A stretch of DNA of 64,000 bases from Paenibacillus agilis (lineage in GTDB: Bacteria; Bacillota; Bacilli; Paenibacillales; Paenibacillaceae): assembly GCF_007786455.1 (NCBI RefSeq), contig NZ_VNJK01000001.1, positions 1,758,074 to 1,822,073 on the forward strand. The letters are read 5' to 3'. Position numbers and translations under genes: made by a program. A model generated the notes under the pieces. The model was not told the origin of the DNA. It saw only the letters and a program-made list of their open reading frames with translations, and made no database searches. Positions 61,136 to 64,000 of the stretch are shown here, piece by piece; position 1 is the stretch's first letter; each line of letters opens with the position of its first letter.

Positions 61136-62730
61136 ATTGGATAGAAAGTGCAATTAGCGCTGTATCGCCAAGATGGGCAGCCAAAAGGGAGCGGGCTCGC
61201 TTAGAGGCTTATCAAAATCAAAAACTACTACAGATTGTCAATCAAGGCTATGGAGATCACGGAGCAAGCAGGAGCAAGAAGTCCATGAAAGCATGGAATC
61301 CTAGTGCTGGTGATGCAGAAGCTGATATTCACGAAAACCTTGAAGCGCTCAGACCGCGAGCACGTGATCTATTTATGGGTGGTGCTTTATCGAACGGGGC
61401 ATTAAAAACACTAAGAACAAATGTTATCGGCACGGGGTTGCGTTTAAAGCCATCCTTTGATGCCGATTTTTTGCGTCTAAGTGAGGAAGATGCTAAGAAG
61501 TTGAAGCGTCAGATAGAGCGTGAATTTGCTCTATGGGCTGAATCGAAGGATTGTGATGCTGCAGGCATGCACAATTTCTACGAGTTACAGCAACTGGCTT
61601 TCTTGTCCAAGATGATGAGCGGTGACGTGTTCGCCTTACTTCCTTTGCTACCACGGAAACACGCTTTGTATGACCTTCGTGTACGCATTCTTGAGGCTGA
61701 CCGATGCAGTAATCCTCGAAATCTGGATGTTAGCAAATACGGTCGTATCAGCAATGGTGTTGAAGTCGATAAAGACGGCATGGTCTCTGCTTATTGGTTT
61801 TCAGACAAGCATCCGGGATCGTATAACCTGAAGCCGATGAAGTGGCAGCGGGTAGAAGTGGTAGGCAAAGAGAGTGGACGCAGAAACGTGCTGCATTTGA
61901 TGGAGGCAGAACGACCAGAGCAACGCCGGGGTGTTCCAATTCTTGCTCCCGTTATCGAGTCTTTGAAGCAATTAGAGCGGTACACGGAAGCGGAGTTGAT
62001 GGCAGCTGTCATTAGCGGGATGTTTACAGTATTTATTGAGTCTGAAACTGATGATCCTGATGAGTTCGCTGTCCCTCCAACAGATAATCCGACTGGTGAA
62101 CCAATACCAACTAGCGACGATGAGCTGCGCCTAGGTAATGGCGCTGTCCAAATTTTGCGCCCTGGCGAGAAGGTGAACATAGCTAATCCTGGTCGTCCAA
62201 ATGCTCAGTTTGATCCATTTGTAACGTCGATACTTCGGCAAGTTGGGGCGTCACTAGAAGTTCCGTATGAGTTGCTACTTAAGCACTTCACGGCTTCATA
62301 CTCCGCATCTCGCGCAGCCTTGCTCGAAGCCTGGAAGATGTTCCGCATGCGCCGAGCTTGGATGGCGTGGGACTTTTGTCAGCCGATTTATGAGGAATGG
62401 TTTGCAGAAGCAGTAATCAAGGGGCGCATCGATGCGCCGGGCTTCTTCGATGATCCTATCATCTTTAAAGCTTACACTCAGGCGGAATGGCACGGTCCAT
62501 CTCAAGGGCAGCTTGATCCAGTCAAGGAAGCTAATGCGGCTGTTATTCGTGTTGAAAATGGATTTAGTACAAGGCAGCGTGAAGCTGCTGAGCTGACAGG
62601 AACAGAGTACGAATCCAACGTACGCCAGCTTGCTTATGAGAAGGACTTGCGTGAGCAATATGGATTAACCGTTGACAAGAACATCGCGGAGGGGGGTGAA
62701 GAAGAAAATGCCGAAGAAGATCAAACTTAA
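61132..62730 (+). CDS. phage portal protein, lambda family
   Basis: 532 residues. Forms the dodecameric ring at one capsid vertex through which DNA enters. Typical elements: RARDLFMGGALSNGALKTLRTNVIGTGLRL near residue 80, the LEVPYELLLKHF region and ALLEAWKMFRMRRAWMAW helices (about 390-405). An acidic C-terminal tail (EEENAEEDQT) overlaps the protease gene by 23 nt. Confidence 0.94.
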   Translation: MNWIESAISAVSPRWAAKRERARLEAYQNQKLLQIVNQGYGDHGASRSKKSMKAWNPSAGDAEADIHENLEALRPRARDLFMGGALSNGALKTLRTNVIGTGLRLKPSFDADFLRLSEEDAKKLKRQIEREFALWAESKDCDAAGMHNFYELQQLAFLSKMMSGDVFALLPLLPRKHALYDLRVRILEADRCSNPRNLDVSKYGRISNGVEVDKDGMVSAYWFSDKHPGSYNLKPMKWQRVEVVGKESGRRNVLHLMEAERPEQRRGVPILAPVIESLKQLERYTEAELMAAVISGMFTVFIESETDDPDEFAVPPTDNPTGEPIPTSDDELRLGNGAVQILRPGEKVNIANPGRPNAQFDPFVTSILRQVGASLEVPYELLLKHFTASYSASRAALLEAWKMFRMRRAWMAWDFCQPIYEEWFAEAVIKGRIDAPGFFDDPIIFKAYTQAEWHGPSQGQLDPVKEANAAVIRVENGFSTRQREAAELTGTEYESNVRQLAYEKDLREQYGLTVDKNIAEGGEEENAEEDQT

Positions 62731-63874
62731 CGGACCCGTAATTGGCGACGGCAGCACTTGGTTGTATGACTGGCTCGGGATGCCTTGTATTAGTGCGTCT
62801 AAGCTTTCAAAAGAGTTAGATGATGCGCGTGGAGAAGATGTTGAACTCTATGTCAATTCTCCAGGGGGCTCTGTGTCTGCCGGCTCCGAAGTCTATACAA
62901 TATTGAAAGAGTATACAGGAAAGAAGACGGGAAAAGTTACGGGTTTTGCGGCTAGTGCTGCTTCATTTTTTTTAATGGGTGTTGACGTTCTTATGATGTC
63001 GCCGACATCGCAGTTGATGATTCACAATGCTAGTACATGGACTGAAGGGGATAAAAATACTCATTCCAGTAATGTTGAAATGTTAAAAAGCACAGATGTT
63101 GCAATAACCAATGCATATCGACTTAAAACAGGCAAGAGTACAGATGAATTACTTGATTTGATGAATAAAACAACTTGGATGAATCCACAAATGGCAGTTG
63201 AGTTAGGCTTTGCTGATGGAATCCTTTTCGATGAAACTAACTCACTCATTGCTGTTTCCAACAGCCTGACTAGCGGTGAAATTCCGCCTGATGTAGAAGC
63301 AAAACTCCGTGACGTAGTGATTTCAGCAATGCTTAAGGGTGGAGTTGATGTCAAGAGTGGTAGTAATGGAGAGAAAAATCCGTTCGAAGGCTTAGATTTG
63401 TCCGCAATTTTTCCAAACATAACAGATTTAACTCAATTAACGAACAGTATTGAGGAATGCAATTCCGATCAAGAACCGGAAACGAAGGAGGAACCGAAGA
63501 ATATGGATTTGGATCAATTAAAAGCACAGTACCCCGATATCTTCAACGCAGCATTTAAAGAGGGACAAGATGCAGAACGCTCTCGAATCACTGCTCTGAA
63601 CGCACTAGCTAATTCGCCGGGAGCTGCTGAAATAGTAGCCGCAGCAATCGAGAATGGGACAACAGCGGGTGAAGCGGCTATCAAGATCGTACAAGCTTCA
63701 GCGGCAAGAGTTACGGAGCAAGGAGATAAGCGCCTGAAAGACTCACAAAATAGCGGAGCTCATCAAGTCGAATCAGATGAGGCACCTTTGGATCAAAATC
63801 AAGATGCTGTTTCTGATGCTGAAGCCGAAGCTATCAAAAGTGAAATCGATAATATGTTAGGAGGTCGTAAGTAA
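62708..63874 (+). CDS. ClpP-like prohead protease with scaffold-like C-terminus
   Basis: 388 residues. The N-terminal 190 residues have a ClpP/S49 fold: VNSPGGSVSAG, catalytic Ser in FAASAASFFLMG (about residue 84) and catalytic His in LMIHNAS. The C-terminal half is acidic and helical (EPETKEEPKNMDLDQLKAQ; AEAIKSEIDNMLGG), which fits a scaffolding region cleaved during maturation. GGAGGGGGGTG precedes ATG 62708. Confidence 0.9.
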   Translation: MPKKIKLNGPVIGDGSTWLYDWLGMPCISASKLSKELDDARGEDVELYVNSPGGSVSAGSEVYTILKEYTGKKTGKVTGFAASAASFFLMGVDVLMMSPTSQLMIHNASTWTEGDKNTHSSNVEMLKSTDVAITNAYRLKTGKSTDELLDLMNKTTWMNPQMAVELGFADGILFDETNSLIAVSNSLTSGEIPPDVEAKLRDVVISAMLKGGVDVKSGSNGEKNPFEGLDLSAIFPNITDLTQLTNSIEECNSDQEPETKEEPKNMDLDQLKAQYPDIFNAAFKEGQDAERSRITALNALANSPGAAEIVAAAIENGTTAGEAAIKIVQASAARVTEQGDKRLKDSQNSGAHQVESDEAPLDQNQDAVSDAEAEAIKSEIDNMLGGRK

Positions 63875-64000
63875 TGCCAGCATATCAAAGCGTACCTTAT
63901 GATAATTTAATCGCGGGTATGGTTCAACCGATAGTCACTCAGTCTATCGTTATTAACCAAGCGGCAGGGGCGAAGTATGACCGAGGAACGGTGTTGGCTC
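63874..64000 (+). CDS. head decoration protein (lambda gpD-like), N-terminal fragment
   Basis: Only 42 codons are in the window: MPAYQSVPYDNLIAG and AAGAKYDRGTVLA. The K-x-x-RGTVL segment and place directly behind the protease match decoration proteins that stabilise the expanded capsid. The ATG shares one base with the protease stop (TAATG), and GGAGG lies upstream. The rest of the gene and the major capsid gene should follow beyond the window. Confidence 0.75.
   Translation, partial: MPAYQSVPYDNLIAGMVQPIVTQSIVINQAAGAKYDRGTVLA

Larger units (their letters stand above)
37386..64000. mobile_element. prophage (siphovirus-like, cos/lambda-type packaging), left end to window edge
   Basis: Continuous phage gene order from integrase to head genes: lysogeny, early, recombination, replication, late regulator, accessory cassette, packaging, capsid. 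Left end is placed behind the glnA terminator, next to the integrase; no tRNA is involved. The right end and second attachment site lie outside the window, so the exact left boundary (37,380-37,445) is not proven. Genes are intact and tightly overlapped, which suggests a recent or still functional prophage. Confidence 0.93.

Overview
The window looks like the chromosome of an endospore-forming Firmicute, most likely Paenibacillus or a close relative in the Paenibacillaceae. The basis is gene content and order: cotE, a putative amidoligase, mutS, mutL, miaA, hfq, a class A penicillin-binding protein, spoVK, hflX, a methionine gamma-lyase-like gene, glnR and glnA. Ribosome binding sites are strong (AGGAGG type) and TTG and GTG starts are common. 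The species assignment is inference from gene content; no rRNA is present.

Positions 1-37,385 are host chromosome. The left part (1-20,450) holds short metabolic and stress modules: a PadR-type regulator divergent from an MFS exporter; a COG0523 (CobW-like) metal GTPase facing a permease/DUF1980 pair that sits behind a Zur-type operator; a TTG-started beta-carbonic anhydrase; a HesB-like protein; an M32 carboxypeptidase; bacterial nitric oxide synthase; a sulfide/persulfide module made of a four-domain CoA-disulfide reductase-rhodanese-TusA-DsrE fusion, a CstR-like sensor and two matching operators; a NitT/TauT-type ABC importer; Ctc; an aromatic acid exporter family protein; and spore coat protein CotE followed by a putative amidoligase. 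The middle (20,583-37,344) is a housekeeping run: mismatch repair (mutS, mutL), tRNA modification (miaA), RNA chaperone (hfq), cell wall synthesis (PBP1A), spoVK, hflX, then the nitrogen operon glnR-glnA with a GlnR box and a near-consensus sigma-A promoter.

From about 37,386 to the right edge there is a prophage, inserted just behind the glnA terminator and cut by the window end. Modules run in order: integrase and a CI-type repressor (minus strand), Cro-like gene and an operator set; an early region of very small genes with a structured RNA candidate; an AbrB-like regulator with a CxxC tail; a recombination module (SbcC/Rad50-like ATPase with zinc hook, RecT, MBL-fold hydrolase); a replication module (initiator carrying internal iterons, G39P-like helicase loader, DnaB helicase); a RuvC-like resolvase; HNH endonuclease and small genes; an ArpU-like late regulator; an AT-rich accessory cassette (repeat protein, secreted bacteriocin-like protein with a small two-TM partner, a small hydrophobic peptide facing a small RNA); and then packaging and head genes (Nu1-like TerS, GpA-like TerL, DUF6148/gpW-like protein, lambda-type portal, ClpP-like protease, start of a decoration protein).

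The most interesting non-obvious signals are: helically phased inverted-repeat iterons inside the initiator gene, conserved although read in two different frames; the bacteriocin-like/membrane-protein pair and the peptide/sRNA pair in the accessory cassette; an approximately 90-nt triple-hairpin RNA in the early region; two operator architectures built from the same half-site in the lysogeny switch; and three identical 12-mers around the terS start.
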